From Raineya orbicola (lineage in GTDB: Bacteria; Bacteroidota; Bacteroidia; Cytophagales; Thermonemataceae), in assembly GCF_002843425.1 (NCBI RefSeq), contig NZ_NKXO01000034.1:1-35990 (forward strand): a stretch of DNA of 35,990 bases, written 5' to 3'. A program made the position numbers and the translations under genes. Below the pieces are notes generated by a model. It was given only the letters and a program-made list of their open reading frames with translations. It did not search any database and was not told the origin of the DNA. Within the stretch, counting starts at the first letter, position 1. Every line of letters begins with the position of its first letter. Shown one piece after another: positions 27,281 through 35,244 of the stretch.

Positions 27281-28126
27281 TTAAAAATTTTCTATTATTG
27301 TTTTGACTTGTTCCATTAGCCACATAGGAGTAGAGGTTGCTCCACAAATACCTACGCTTTCGCCTGCATTAAACCATTCTTTTTTTACCTCTTCGGGGCG
27401 AGAAACGAAATAAGTATTAGGATTGGTTTGCTTGCAAACCTCATAAAGCACTTTGCCATTGGAAGATTTTGTTCCTGCTACAAAAATAATTTTATCAAAC
27501 AATTTGGCAAAATCTCGCAATTCGGCGTCGCGGTTAGAAACTTGCCTGCAAATGGTGTCATTGGCTTCTACTTCTATGCCTTGGCTTTCTAATTTTTCCT
27601 TGATTTGGTAAAATTTGTCGGTACTTTTAGTGGTTTGGCTGTAAAGAGTGATTTTGTGAGGTAGTTTATCAAGTTCTAGTTCGTCTATATCTTGAAAAAC
27701 TACGGCTTCGTTATGTGTTTGTCCGAGCAGTCCAATAATTTCGGCGTGTCCGTGTTTGCCGTAAATATAGATTTTCTCATTTTTATCGTAGGAGTTTTTG
27801 ATGCGATTTTGCAGTTTAAGCACCACAGGGCAAGAGGCATCAATGAGTTCCAGATTATTATCAAGAGCAAGCTGATAAGTAGAAGGCGGTTCGCCGTGAG
27901 CCCGTATAAGTACCTTTTCGTTCCGTAAGCCTTTGAGTGTATCGTGATTGATAATTTTCAAGCCTTTGGCTTGAAGGCGTTTTACTTCCTCGTCGTTATG
28001 CACAATATCGCCAAGGCAATAGAGCTTGCCTTCTTGTTCAAGAATTTCTTCTGCCATTTCAATAGCATACACTACGCCAAAGCAGAAACCTGAATGTTTA
28101 TCAATGGTTACGGAAAGGTTGAGCAT
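27281..28126 (-). CDS. ispH: 4-hydroxy-3-methylbut-2-enyl diphosphate reductase (IspH/LytB)
   Basis: Last step of the MEP pathway, reducing HMBPP to IPP and DMAPP with a [4Fe-4S] cluster. 281 residues, normal for the family. The three cluster cysteines are C15 in GFCFGV, C99 in DASCPVV and C193 in TICRQVSNRD. Substrate-binding motifs are present: the HGE loop in IRAHGEPP, KHGHAE, and SSN (TKSSNGK) and the C-terminal GATSTP. It is first in the unit ispH - H-NOX - crtZ with gaps of 8 and 12 bases. IspH clusters are known to be oxygen- and NO-sensitive, which makes the neighbouring NO sensor notable. The upstream gap of 90 bases separates it from the ABC-F gene. Confidence 0.96.
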   Translation of the reverse strand: MLNLSVTIDKHSGFCFGVVYAIEMAEEILEQEGKLYCLGDIVHNDEEVKRLQAKGLKIINHDTLKGLRNEKVLIRAHGEPPSTYQLALDNNLELIDASCPVVLKLQNRIKNSYDKNEKIYIYGKHGHAEIIGLLGQTHNEAVVFQDIDELELDKLPHKITLYSQTTKSTDKFYQIKEKLESQGIEVEANDTICRQVSNRDAELRDFAKLFDKIIFVAGTKSSNGKVLYEVCKQTNPNTYFVSRPEEVKKEWFNAGESVGICGATSTPMWLMEQVKTIIENF

Positions 28127-28147
28127 AACACAGCAAAAAATCTTTGC

Positions 28148-28155
28148 CCAATATA
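28148..28155 (-). promoter_or_regulatory. possible -7 element upstream of ispH
   Basis: TATATTGG on the minus strand, one mismatch to TAnnTTTG, 21 bases before the ispH ATG. There is no convincing -33 box, so this is weak. Confidence 0.25.
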
Positions 28156-28216
28156 CGAAAAAGAAGGTAAAATTGTTTAGAAAAAAGCTACTTTTTTATC
28201 CGAAAAATTACACAAA

Positions 28217-30100
28217 CTACTCTGCAAGCATATTTTCCCATACTTGCATTTTTTCGTTAAGTTCTTTGCAAATTTGTTCGTATTTTTGCTGTATTTCTTG
28301 AAGTAAGTTTATTTGCTCATAAACTTCGGGATTAGAAAGTTCATTTTCAAGTCGGGATTTTTCCGTTTCTAAAAGGGTAATTTCTTGCTCAATTTTTTCA
28401 ATAGCCTTTTGTTGTTGCTTTTGGGTGTTATTGGAAGGTGGTTGAGAGGTATTTTTGGTTTTGGAAAAAGATTCTTTGGGGTTTTCTTGTTGAGATTTTT
28501 TGAGGCTTTGCTCCTCTTGCCATATTTCGTATTCATCAAAACCGCCTAAAAATTCTTTGATTTGCTCATTTTCAATATACCAAATTTTGTTGGCTACTTT
28601 ACGAATAAAATTTCTATCGTGAGAAACCACTACAAATGTACCCTCAAAATTTTTAAGAGCTTGGGCAAGAATATTTGCCGAAATCATATCCAAGTGATTG
28701 GTAGGCTCGTCCAAAAGCAGGAAATTAGCATCTGAAAGGAGAGTTTTGGCAAGAGCCACTCGCGATTTTTCCCCACCCGAAAGCACCCGAATTTTCTTGA
28801 AAACATCTTCGCCTGAAAATAAAAAGCACCCCAAAATAGTTCTCAATTCTACTTCGGTGCGTGTAGTGCCTGTCTGACGAAGTTCTGTAAGCAAATCATT
28901 ATCCAAAGTAAGGGCTTCTATCTGATGTTGGGCGTAGTAAGTGCTTTTGACGTTATGCCCCCATTTAATTTCCCCTTCATAACTTTCAGAGCCTTGCAAA
29001 ATACGCAAGAGGGTTGATTTCCCTTTTCCATTTGCCCCGATAAAGGCAATTTTATCCCCTCTTTCTATGGCGATAGAAGTATTTTTGAAAATTTGTAAAG
29101 AACCATAACTTTTAGAAAGATTTTTAAGCTCTGCTACTTGCCTGCCTGAATTTTGAGAAAAAGTAAAGCGAAAATGTAGTTTTACGTTTTCGTCTTTCAC
29201 TTCTTCAATGCGTTCCAAGCGTTCTAACATTTTTATCCGAGATTGTACTTGACGTGCTTTGGTAGCTTTAGCACGAAAGCGATTGATAAAACGTTCTGTT
29301 TGGCGTATCATTGCCTGCTGATTCTCGTAGGCATTTCTTTGTATTTCTTCTCTTTCGGCTTTTTGCTCTAAATAATCGGAGTAATTGCCTACATACACAT
29401 TCAGTTTCTTTTGAGCTACTTCTACAATGGTTTCGCAGGTATTATCCAGAAAATCTCTATCGTGAGAAACTACTAAAATAGCTCCTTCATAGTCAGCCAA
29501 ATACTCTTCCAACCACTCAATAGAAGGCAAATCCAGATGGTTGGTAGGTTCATCAAGCATCAGCAGGGCGGGTTTTTGGAGCAAAAGTTTGGCAAGCATT
29601 ACACGCATACGCCAGCCACCCGAAAATTGTTGTAGCGGTTTCTGTAAATCTTCGGTACGAAAGCCCAAACCTTCCAAAACTTTTTCTGCTTGCGATTGCA
29701 GGTTATAGCCATCAAGCATTGCAAATTCTTCTTGCAAAGTGCTTAATTTATGCAAAAGATGTTCGCTATAATTTGTTTCCATTTCCGAAAGAACCTTCTG
29801 AATTTGCTCTTGCAGAAAATTTTGCCGTTCAAAAGCCTGCATTGCAACTTTCAGAATAGGCTCTTGACTTTGGTACGAAAGCAAATCTTGATTTAGAAAG
29901 CCAATGGTACATTCTTTGCTTCGGCTGATAGTTCCGCTCTCGGGCTGATACTCGCCAACAATTAAGCGTAAAAGCGTAGATTTGCCTGTTCCATTCAGTC
30001 CGATGAGTCCGATTCTATCTTTGGGTTTGATTTGCAAAGAGGCACTCTCATAAAGTATTCGCCCTCCAAAAGCAAAAGAAAGATTATGAATAGTAAGCAT
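28217..30100 (-). CDS. ABC-F family ATPase (translation factor-like)
   Basis: Soluble protein of 627 residues with two ABC ATPase domains and no membrane segments. Walker A motifs: GLNGTGKST (34-42) and GANGKGKST. Signatures: FSGGWRMRVMLAK and LSGGEKSRVALAK. Walker B: LLMLDEPTNHLD and FLLLDEPTNHLD. A charged interdomain linker (about 240-310, with RFINRFRAKATKARQVQSRIKMLERLE) is the P-site tRNA-interacting motif region of ABC-F proteins. A Gln/Lys/Ser-rich stretch and a C-terminal coiled coil (about 560-620) resemble Uup/YdiF-type members. Such proteins act on the ribosome; some give antibiotic resistance, but nothing here marks that. It lies 34 bases downstream of the 724-residue gene. Confidence 0.9.
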   Translation of the reverse strand: MLTIHNLSFAFGGRILYESASLQIKPKDRIGLIGLNGTGKSTLLRLIVGEYQPESGTISRSKECTIGFLNQDLLSYQSQEPILKVAMQAFERQNFLQEQIQKVLSEMETNYSEHLLHKLSTLQEEFAMLDGYNLQSQAEKVLEGLGFRTEDLQKPLQQFSGGWRMRVMLAKLLLQKPALLMLDEPTNHLDLPSIEWLEEYLADYEGAILVVSHDRDFLDNTCETIVEVAQKKLNVYVGNYSDYLEQKAEREEIQRNAYENQQAMIRQTERFINRFRAKATKARQVQSRIKMLERLERIEEVKDENVKLHFRFTFSQNSGRQVAELKNLSKSYGSLQIFKNTSIAIERGDKIAFIGANGKGKSTLLRILQGSESYEGEIKWGHNVKSTYYAQHQIEALTLDNDLLTELRQTGTTRTEVELRTILGCFLFSGEDVFKKIRVLSGGEKSRVALAKTLLSDANFLLLDEPTNHLDMISANILAQALKNFEGTFVVVSHDRNFIRKVANKIWYIENEQIKEFLGGFDEYEIWQEEQSLKKSQQENPKESFSKTKNTSQPPSNNTQKQQQKAIEKIEQEITLLETEKSRLENELSNPEVYEQINLLQEIQQKYEQICKELNEKMQVWENMLAE

Positions 30101-30134
30101 AGCTTTAGTATTTGGAGGGCAAAGTTCGGAAAAT

Positions 30135-32309
30135 TTAGAAAACTCCCTTACGATTTAGAATCTTATTTTCTTGCACTACTCGGATTTTCCCTTGTTCATT
30201 GAAGTAGAAAGCAGTTTCTACTTCAGCTTGGTAGGTTTCTTGTCCGTTGTGTTGCCAACCGAATACAAGCGGAACAATCGCTAAATCGCCATAAACTTTT
30301 ACTTGCAGATGCTCCATTTTTGCCGAATAATGGATATTTTTTCGGTCTTTGAAAAAATTTTGAAGATTTTTGATGATATGTTCGGGGCTGTGGTCGTAGA
30401 GTTTGATGTACAAATGTACTGAGTCAGCAAAAAGTAACTTCCAATTGTCCCAATCTTGCAAACTTAGGTACTGACAATAAAGCAAGATACTTTTCCGATA
30501 ATGCTCAATTTTTGCTAAGATTGGGTTTTGTTGTTCTTCTGTTACTAACACAGGTTCAGCGAATTGAGTGATTTTTTGAGTTCGTTTGGAAATGTTCAAT
30601 CCTTCTTCAAAAAACCACAACATCGCTTGCTCCAAAAGCCCTTCGGGGGCAGTTTGGGCGAGTTTTTCTTTACCTTTCTGATAAGCCTGTGAAAGCGTTT
30701 TTTCGTTTTTTCGCAGGATGTTTCGGATAGCTTCCTGAAAAGGTTTTAGTTCATAATTAGTACGTCTTTGGAATTTATCAACTTCTTTTTTGACGATACT
30801 CTCCACTTGGATAAATTCTTTTTGCTGATAAAGTAATATACCCGCCATTAGTTTCAAATCTACCCAATAGTTGGGATATTTTTTATCAAAGTTAGGTTGA
30901 AGGCACATCTGCTCTATGCTATCCAAGCATTTTTTCTGATTTTCTTCGTTATTCTGATAGATACACAGCCGAAAATTGAGTAAGATATTATTCAATTCAA
31001 ATCGCCAAAGCAAGTTTGAAATATGTTTTTGTGAAAATATTTTCAAGTTTTCGGCAATTTGAGTGGCTCTATATTCTAGAATATCTGCTTCACTCCAATC
31101 AGGATTTGTTTTGAGTTGCTCGCTGATTTGGCGATGTTCCAAAGCAAAAATCAAGTTTTCCAAAAAATAGCCAAAACTTGTATAGAGCAAATCTTCGTTA
31201 TACTGAAAAAAGCGTTTTTCTTTACGTATCAGCTCTAAAATTCGCTGGCTTTCTTCAAAATCAGCTTTTTTGAGAGTGTCAAAAAAATGTCTAATCAGTA
31301 AGGTAAGACTAAACAAATGCCCAATCGGATTAGCTGTAAAGGTATCATACTTTTCTTTGTAAATATCCATCAAGTCTTCAATTGCCCTAATACGTACATT
31401 AGCTTTTTCATTTATCTGTAAGAAAATCAGTAGCAAATTGTAAAACGAAAAGCCAAAAAATCCATCTTGGGAGTTATTTTTCCAGTATTCATATTCTGCT
31501 TCTTCATATATCTGTTTCAAACGAAAATTTACAAAATCTTTGAAATTGCGATAAATGTCTTCCTCATAAGTTTCTTTCTGAAGCATACTGAGTAATTCGT
31601 TGCGTTTTTTTTGTAGAACCTCATACTCTTTATCGCCTATGCGTTCAAATTCTTGTCTGATTTGCTCAAAGGAAGACTCTTCTGCTGATATAAGCCCATT
31701 TTGAGACTTTTTTTGGTAAAAATAAATCCCCGTTTCAAAAAAATCTCTTAAAATGCCTTTTAGTTGTTTGTAATTGATGAGGTGTGGAGTATGAACGATT
31801 TTGAAACTCGCTAATCTCATTTCTAAATCACATACTTTGCCGTAGAGATAAGTAATTTTATTTTTCTGCACGACTTCCTTGATTTGCTTAAAGAGCTTTT
31901 CAACGAGCAGAAAAAGTCTCTCTTCTAAAAGAAACTCGGCTGTCCAAATCATTTTAAGGGCTTTTTGGGCAAGAAGTTCTTGTTGTAGATTTTCAGGAAG
32001 TTTTTCTATTAGTCCTTTGGGAATATGTTCTGTAAGCGAAAAAATAGTTTCTTGTAACTTTTCTAAAAGTTTTTCAGTGGCATCATCAACCAAATCTGAA
32101 AAATTTTTGGTAAAATCTTTTTGCTTTCCAATCCATTCAAAGGCTTCTTCGGCGGTTTGTTTTTGCTCAATAGTCTGACAAATTTGGGTTAGTAGTTTCT
32201 GTTGCTTGTTTTCTTTGCCATTACTAAGCTGGGTCAGGTCGCCTATGATAGGGGCATAATCTTTTAGAAACTTACACAAATCAAACAGATTTTCAAAGTT
32301 TTGTGTCAT
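30135..32309 (-). CDS. large helical protein of unknown function with a C-terminal NTF2-like domain
   Basis: 724 residues without signal peptide or membrane segments, so probably cytoplasmic. Residues 1-590 are strongly helical and rich in Lys, Glu, Leu and Gln, with no recognised motif; the periodicity might hide TPR-like helical repeats. The last ~125 residues look like an NTF2/SnoaL fold: YCQYLSLQDWDNWKLLF, then HIIKNLQNFFKDRKNIHY, then alternating strands (LQVKVYGDLAIVPLVFGW and AEVETAFYFNEQGKIRVV). NTF2-like domains serve as binding modules or small enzymes, so function cannot be assigned. It precedes the ABC-F gene by 34 bases and is divergent from the plus-strand HTH gene at 32436. Confidence 0.7.
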   Translation of the reverse strand: MTQNFENLFDLCKFLKDYAPIIGDLTQLSNGKENKQQKLLTQICQTIEQKQTAEEAFEWIGKQKDFTKNFSDLVDDATEKLLEKLQETIFSLTEHIPKGLIEKLPENLQQELLAQKALKMIWTAEFLLEERLFLLVEKLFKQIKEVVQKNKITYLYGKVCDLEMRLASFKIVHTPHLINYKQLKGILRDFFETGIYFYQKKSQNGLISAEESSFEQIRQEFERIGDKEYEVLQKKRNELLSMLQKETYEEDIYRNFKDFVNFRLKQIYEEAEYEYWKNNSQDGFFGFSFYNLLLIFLQINEKANVRIRAIEDLMDIYKEKYDTFTANPIGHLFSLTLLIRHFFDTLKKADFEESQRILELIRKEKRFFQYNEDLLYTSFGYFLENLIFALEHRQISEQLKTNPDWSEADILEYRATQIAENLKIFSQKHISNLLWRFELNNILLNFRLCIYQNNEENQKKCLDSIEQMCLQPNFDKKYPNYWVDLKLMAGILLYQQKEFIQVESIVKKEVDKFQRRTNYELKPFQEAIRNILRKNEKTLSQAYQKGKEKLAQTAPEGLLEQAMLWFFEEGLNISKRTQKITQFAEPVLVTEEQQNPILAKIEHYRKSILLYCQYLSLQDWDNWKLLFADSVHLYIKLYDHSPEHIIKNLQNFFKDRKNIHYSAKMEHLQVKVYGDLAIVPLVFGWQHNGQETYQAEVETAFYFNEQGKIRVVQENKILNRKGVF

Positions 32310-32404
32310 AATGTTGCTTATTTACTTTGCTTTTTAAAGTTGATTTCCTCTCTTAATGTTTTAGGTGTTAAATTTTTTTTGGCACGCCGCATAGGTTTTG
32401 TAAA

Positions 32405-32424
32405 GGTTTAGGCGAAACCCTAAA
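32405..32424. promoter_or_regulatory. inverted repeat, candidate operator upstream of the HTH gene
   Basis: GGTTTAGGCGAAACCCTAAA contains two overlapping inverted repeats: GGTTT/AAACC (32405-32409, 32415-32419) and TTTAGG/CCTAAA. It lies 11 bases before the ATG of a small HTH-like protein in a divergent gap, a place where autoregulatory sites occur. The rest of the 126-base gap is T-rich. Confidence 0.3.
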
Positions 32425-32435
32425 TTCAAAAAACT

Positions 32436-32768
32436 ATGCACCCTAAAATCAAAGAAAAAATTCAAAAGAAAATTTTAGAAAAAGCATCTAAGCAAGATAA
32501 ACGTTTTGACGAAATTTTGCAAGGGAAAACAAAATTTTTGAGAAAAGATTTAGTAAAACTTGCCGATTTAGTTGGTATAGACGAAAATACGATTTTCAGA
32601 TTTTTCCATTACGGCTCCTGCAAGCCAACGCATCAACTCCAACCTCACAACGAACAAGCCATCGCCGAATTTTTGGGATTTCACAGCTACGAAAAACTCA
32701 TGGAAATGATAATGATAGAATTTGTTTTTGAACAAATCTGCAATCTGCTTCAAAAAATCAACTCTTAA
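32436..32768 (+). CDS. small HTH-like DNA-binding protein
   Basis: 110 residues. The N-terminus (1-30) is Lys-rich and helical. Residues about 36-62 (RKDLVKLADLVGIDENTIFRFFHYG) have helix-turn-helix character: a positioning helix with Leu/Ala, a GI/V turn, and a recognition-like helix. IAEFLGFHSYEKLMEM follows as in Bacteroidota phage-repressor-like small regulators. It is the first gene of the plus-strand block and is followed after 23 bases by a DUF4258-like protein; an antitoxin or regulator role is possible. It has no recognised named family. Confidence 0.55.
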   Translation: MHPKIKEKIQKKILEKASKQDKRFDEILQGKTKFLRKDLVKLADLVGIDENTIFRFFHYGSCKPTHQLQPHNEQAIAEFLGFHSYEKLMEMIMIEFVFEQICNLLQKINS

Positions 32769-32791
32769 CTCACCTCCAAATTTACACTACT

Positions 32792-33133
32792 ATGGGCAAA
32801 CACTTCATCAGAACCAGCCATTTCAGGCAAAGATGCCAAGAAAGGCAGATTTCCGAAACTCTTTTGGGAATGATAGAACGCAACCTTGCTCAAGATATAG
32901 ACTTTCAACTTCAAAAATTGCTCTACGAAGAAAATAAAATCATCATCACACCGCCATTTTACTTTGTCCCCAATACTCGGACTCCTCATTTAATTATTGT
33001 CAGAAACAAAAAACTTTTCATAACCGCCTACTGGATTTGTACCGAGAAACTCATCAAAATCATTCAACAAGAACCTTACTTCTACCTAAACCTTGATAAA
33101 CCCAATGAAAACAGCCCTTATATTATCCTTTGA
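32792..33133 (+). CDS. DUF4258-like small protein
   Basis: 113 residues. The N-terminal HFRQRCQERQISETLL fits the HxxxRxxERxIS pattern of DUF4258 and related BrnT/RelE-type small proteins. A C-terminal strand LIIVRNKKLFITAYWI matches their common V...iiTAYw ending. Several members are suspected RNase toxins or accessory proteins; that is not shown here. It follows the HTH gene by 23 bases and overlaps the radical SAM gene by 29 bases, so all three are probably cotranscribed. Confidence 0.55.
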   Translation: MGKHFIRTSHFRQRCQERQISETLLGMIERNLAQDIDFQLQKLLYEENKIIITPPFYFVPNTRTPHLIIVRNKKLFITAYWICTEKLIKIIQQEPYFYLNLDKPNENSPYIIL

Positions 33134-34358
33134 CCTCATCAGAGAAGGCGAACTGCCTAAATCTTTGGCAGTTGCCTCTCTACTCGCTTATTTGAAGCAA
33201 GATGCCCGCTACGGCAGTGAATTTACAGCTGAAAGCAAAAGTGTAAATATGTGGTATTATCGCAATAGTATTTCAAATGAGTTTTTGTGGCATTTGCTTG
33301 AGGAATTAGACTTACATCGCTACGATACACTGGCTATTTCGTGCTACATTTGGAACGAGTATTTTATCAAAGATTTCCTGCAAGTCATTCGCCGAAGTGG
33401 CTTTCAGGGTAAAATTGTTCTTGGGGGGTATCAGATTTCTTACACAAGCAAACCCGAACAACTTTTTGATGAATATCCCGAAGCCGATATTTACATCAAA
33501 GGTTACGCCGAGAAAAGCCTTTTGGAAGCTATCCTGATGCCACGCCCCGCCGAAAAGAAAATCTTAAAAGGCGAAGTAGATTTCTCACTAATCCCATCAG
33601 TGTACTTAACAGGAGAGTTTCCTATTGAGCAAAATATGAAAATGATACGTTGGGAAACACAAAGAGGTTGTCCGTATGTATGCAGTTTTTGTGCTCACCG
33701 AGATTTGGAAAAAGGAAAAGTCTATAAACACGAATTGGATAAGATTTTTGCAGAACTAGCTTTTTTCAAGGGAAAAAATGTGCAAAAGGTCAATGCTTTA
33801 GACCCTATATTCAATGGTGGAAAAAATGCGGTACTGATTTTGGAAGAAATTGCCCGTTTGCAAATGAATACACTTTTTTCTTTTCAAGTTCGCTTTGAAA
33901 ACTTCAAAAATGTACTTGGTAAAAAGTTTTTGGATTTTGCTGAAAAAATCAACATCAATTTAGAATTTGGCTTGCAAACAATTGTAGAGAAAGAGTTTTA
34001 CACGATTGAGCGTCCTAATAATTTGCAAGTAGTTGAAAGTGTTATTCAAGAACTGAATGAAAGAGGCATTTCCTACGAAATCAGTATGATTTACGGCTTA
34101 CCACACCAAACCTTAGAGAGCTTTCAGTATGGTATTGATTGGCTTTTGCAAAAAAACGTAGAAAACATTGCCGCTTTCCCGCTGATGCTTCTAAAAGGCA
34201 CAAAATTGTATGACCAAAAAGAAGAGTTTGGCTTTGTTGAAAAAGTATTGGGCGATTTCAATATCCCAACCGTAGTGAGCAGTAATACCTTCTCCGAAGA
34301 TGAGTGGTGGGCAATGAAAGAAATAGCCAGCCAACTTAACCCCAAAGTTAGGTTCTAA
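33105..34358 (+). CDS. B12-binding-domain radical SAM enzyme
   Basis: 417 residues from the ATG at 33105-33107; a TTG 12 bases upstream is the less likely start. N-terminal part (about 1-150): a cobalamin-binding-like Rossmann fold (YDTLAISCYIWN, GKIVLGGYQISY, ADIYIKGYAE) without the DxHxxG histidine motif, as in several class-B radical SAM enzymes that bind cobalamin base-off or not at all. The core follows with CPYVCSFC: C189, C193 and C196 hold the [4Fe-4S] cluster that cleaves S-adenosylmethionine. EFGLQTI and YEISMIYGLPHQT are the later TIM-barrel strands. Possible reactions are methylation of unactivated carbons or peptide modification. It overlaps the DUF4258-like gene and is followed, after 229 bases, by a 2OG dioxygenase. 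Confidence 0.88.
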   Translation: MKTALILSFDLIREGELPKSLAVASLLAYLKQDARYGSEFTAESKSVNMWYYRNSISNEFLWHLLEELDLHRYDTLAISCYIWNEYFIKDFLQVIRRSGFQGKIVLGGYQISYTSKPEQLFDEYPEADIYIKGYAEKSLLEAILMPRPAEKKILKGEVDFSLIPSVYLTGEFPIEQNMKMIRWETQRGCPYVCSFCAHRDLEKGKVYKHELDKIFAELAFFKGKNVQKVNALDPIFNGGKNAVLILEEIARLQMNTLFSFQVRFENFKNVLGKKFLDFAEKININLEFGLQTIVEKEFYTIERPNNLQVVESVIQELNERGISYEISMIYGLPHQTLESFQYGIDWLLQKNVENIAAFPLMLLKGTKLYDQKEEFGFVEKVLGDFNIPTVVSSNTFSEDEWWAMKEIASQLNPKVRF

Positions 34359-34416
34359 AATATACTCAACAAAGAAAGAATGAGTTGCGAAAATTCCGGC
34401 GAGCAAGCAAAAGTAC

Positions 34417-34457
34417 CTTTCTCCTTTTGGGAAAAGGATTTAGGGATAGGGGCTTTT
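34417..34457. repeat. Bacteroidota-type intergenic palindrome relic
   Basis: The stretch has CTCCTTTTGGGAAAAGGAT with the inner inverted repeat CCTTTT/AAAAGG, followed by TTAGGGATAGGGGCTTTT. This resembles the GGGAGAGG/CCTCTCC-type repeats scattered through many Bacteroidota genomes. It occupies part of the 229-base gap 34359-34587. A second copy was not seen in this window, so the assignment is by style only. Confidence 0.35.
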
Positions 34458-34556
34458 GCAAAGATTAGCCAAAGTGTGAATAAAAAAGTCTGAATACAGC
34501 TCAAAAACGCAGTTTTACCCTTCAAATGTTGATGTCTTTATTAGCCAAAAGCACTC

Positions 34557-34564
34557 TACCTTTG
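34557..34564 (+). promoter_or_regulatory. -7 element upstream of the dioxygenase gene
   Basis: TACCTTTG is an exact TAnnTTTG match, 23 bases before the ATG at 34588. The nearest TTG (34529-34531) is 25 bases upstream, longer than usual, so the -33 part is uncertain. It suggests the dioxygenase and GRDP genes can be expressed separately from the radical SAM gene. Confidence 0.45.
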
Positions 34565-34587
34565 TAACAGATAATAAGCAAAAGATT

Positions 34588-35205
34588 ATGCAAGCAAACG
34601 CCCCACTTAGAGGTCTTTATGAGCAAGGCTTTTTACACTTACCCAAACAAAATGAAAATACACTTCAAGAAATACTTACTGCTTTGGGCGAGGTTATTCA
34701 GATTACTGATGTAACTCCCAAACCCGATAGCAGAGGATTGATTACTTCTACAAGGGGGTTGGATTTTCACACTGACCACCACAAAGCCAAATTCATTGTT
34801 TGGTATTGCTACAAACAATGTAATATTGGAGGCGAAACTCTTTTACTTGATGCCTTTGAAATTTACAAAAAACTTTGCCAGCCTTATCAGAACGAATTAC
34901 AAAAGATAGAACTTTTTGAGCATAAAGTATTTCCTGATGACTACGAAAAGTACCCTTTGGTAAGCATAGATAGCAACGGAAATACAAAGTTTTACTATTC
35001 TTTTTGGCTTGTGCGAAGCCAAGACAAGCAAAATCCTGCTTTGAGAGCATTTCAGCAACTTATTCGTGAGGCAGAACCTGTAAAGCTCAAACTACAACCC
35101 ACCGATATTTTGATAGTAGATAACCATCGGATTTTTCACGCCCGAACGCCTATTGAAGGCAACCAAGACCGATGGCTCAAACGATTTTGGCTTTCTGAAA
35201 AGTAA
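34588..35205 (+). CDS. small Fe(II)/2-oxoglutarate dioxygenase, TauD/TfdA-like
   Basis: 205 residues, shorter than usual TauD (about 280). Iron ligands: H61 and D63 in LDFHTDHHK, and H184 in DNHRIFHARTPI; the 2-oxoglutarate-binding Arg is probably R195 or R199 in RWLKRFW. The pattern HxD...H...R with a GLDFHTDH opening is typical of the TauD/TfdA and clavaminate-synthase-like group, whose members hydroxylate small molecules, amino acids or carrier-bound residues. It lies 39 bases upstream of the GRDP-like gene on the same strand, with its own -7 box; the neighbouring radical SAM enzyme suggests a shared substrate. Confidence 0.85.
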   Translation: MQANAPLRGLYEQGFLHLPKQNENTLQEILTALGEVIQITDVTPKPDSRGLITSTRGLDFHTDHHKAKFIVWYCYKQCNIGGETLLLDAFEIYKKLCQPYQNELQKIELFEHKVFPDDYEKYPLVSIDSNGNTKFYYSFWLVRSQDKQNPALRAFQQLIREAEPVKLKLQPTDILIVDNHRIFHARTPIEGNQDRWLKRFWLSEK

Positions 35206-35244
35206 GCATATACCCTTTTGTTTGACCTTAAAATTCTAAAATGT

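Noticed and set aside
27273-27347. Upstream extension of the H-NOX frame
   Set aside because: It overlaps the end of ispH, and H-NOX proteins start at the MHG residue encoded at 27270-27272.
34380-34493. 37-codon frame as a separate gene
   Set aside because: It reads through an intergenic repeat and has no clear promoter of its own; kept only as a low-interest finding.
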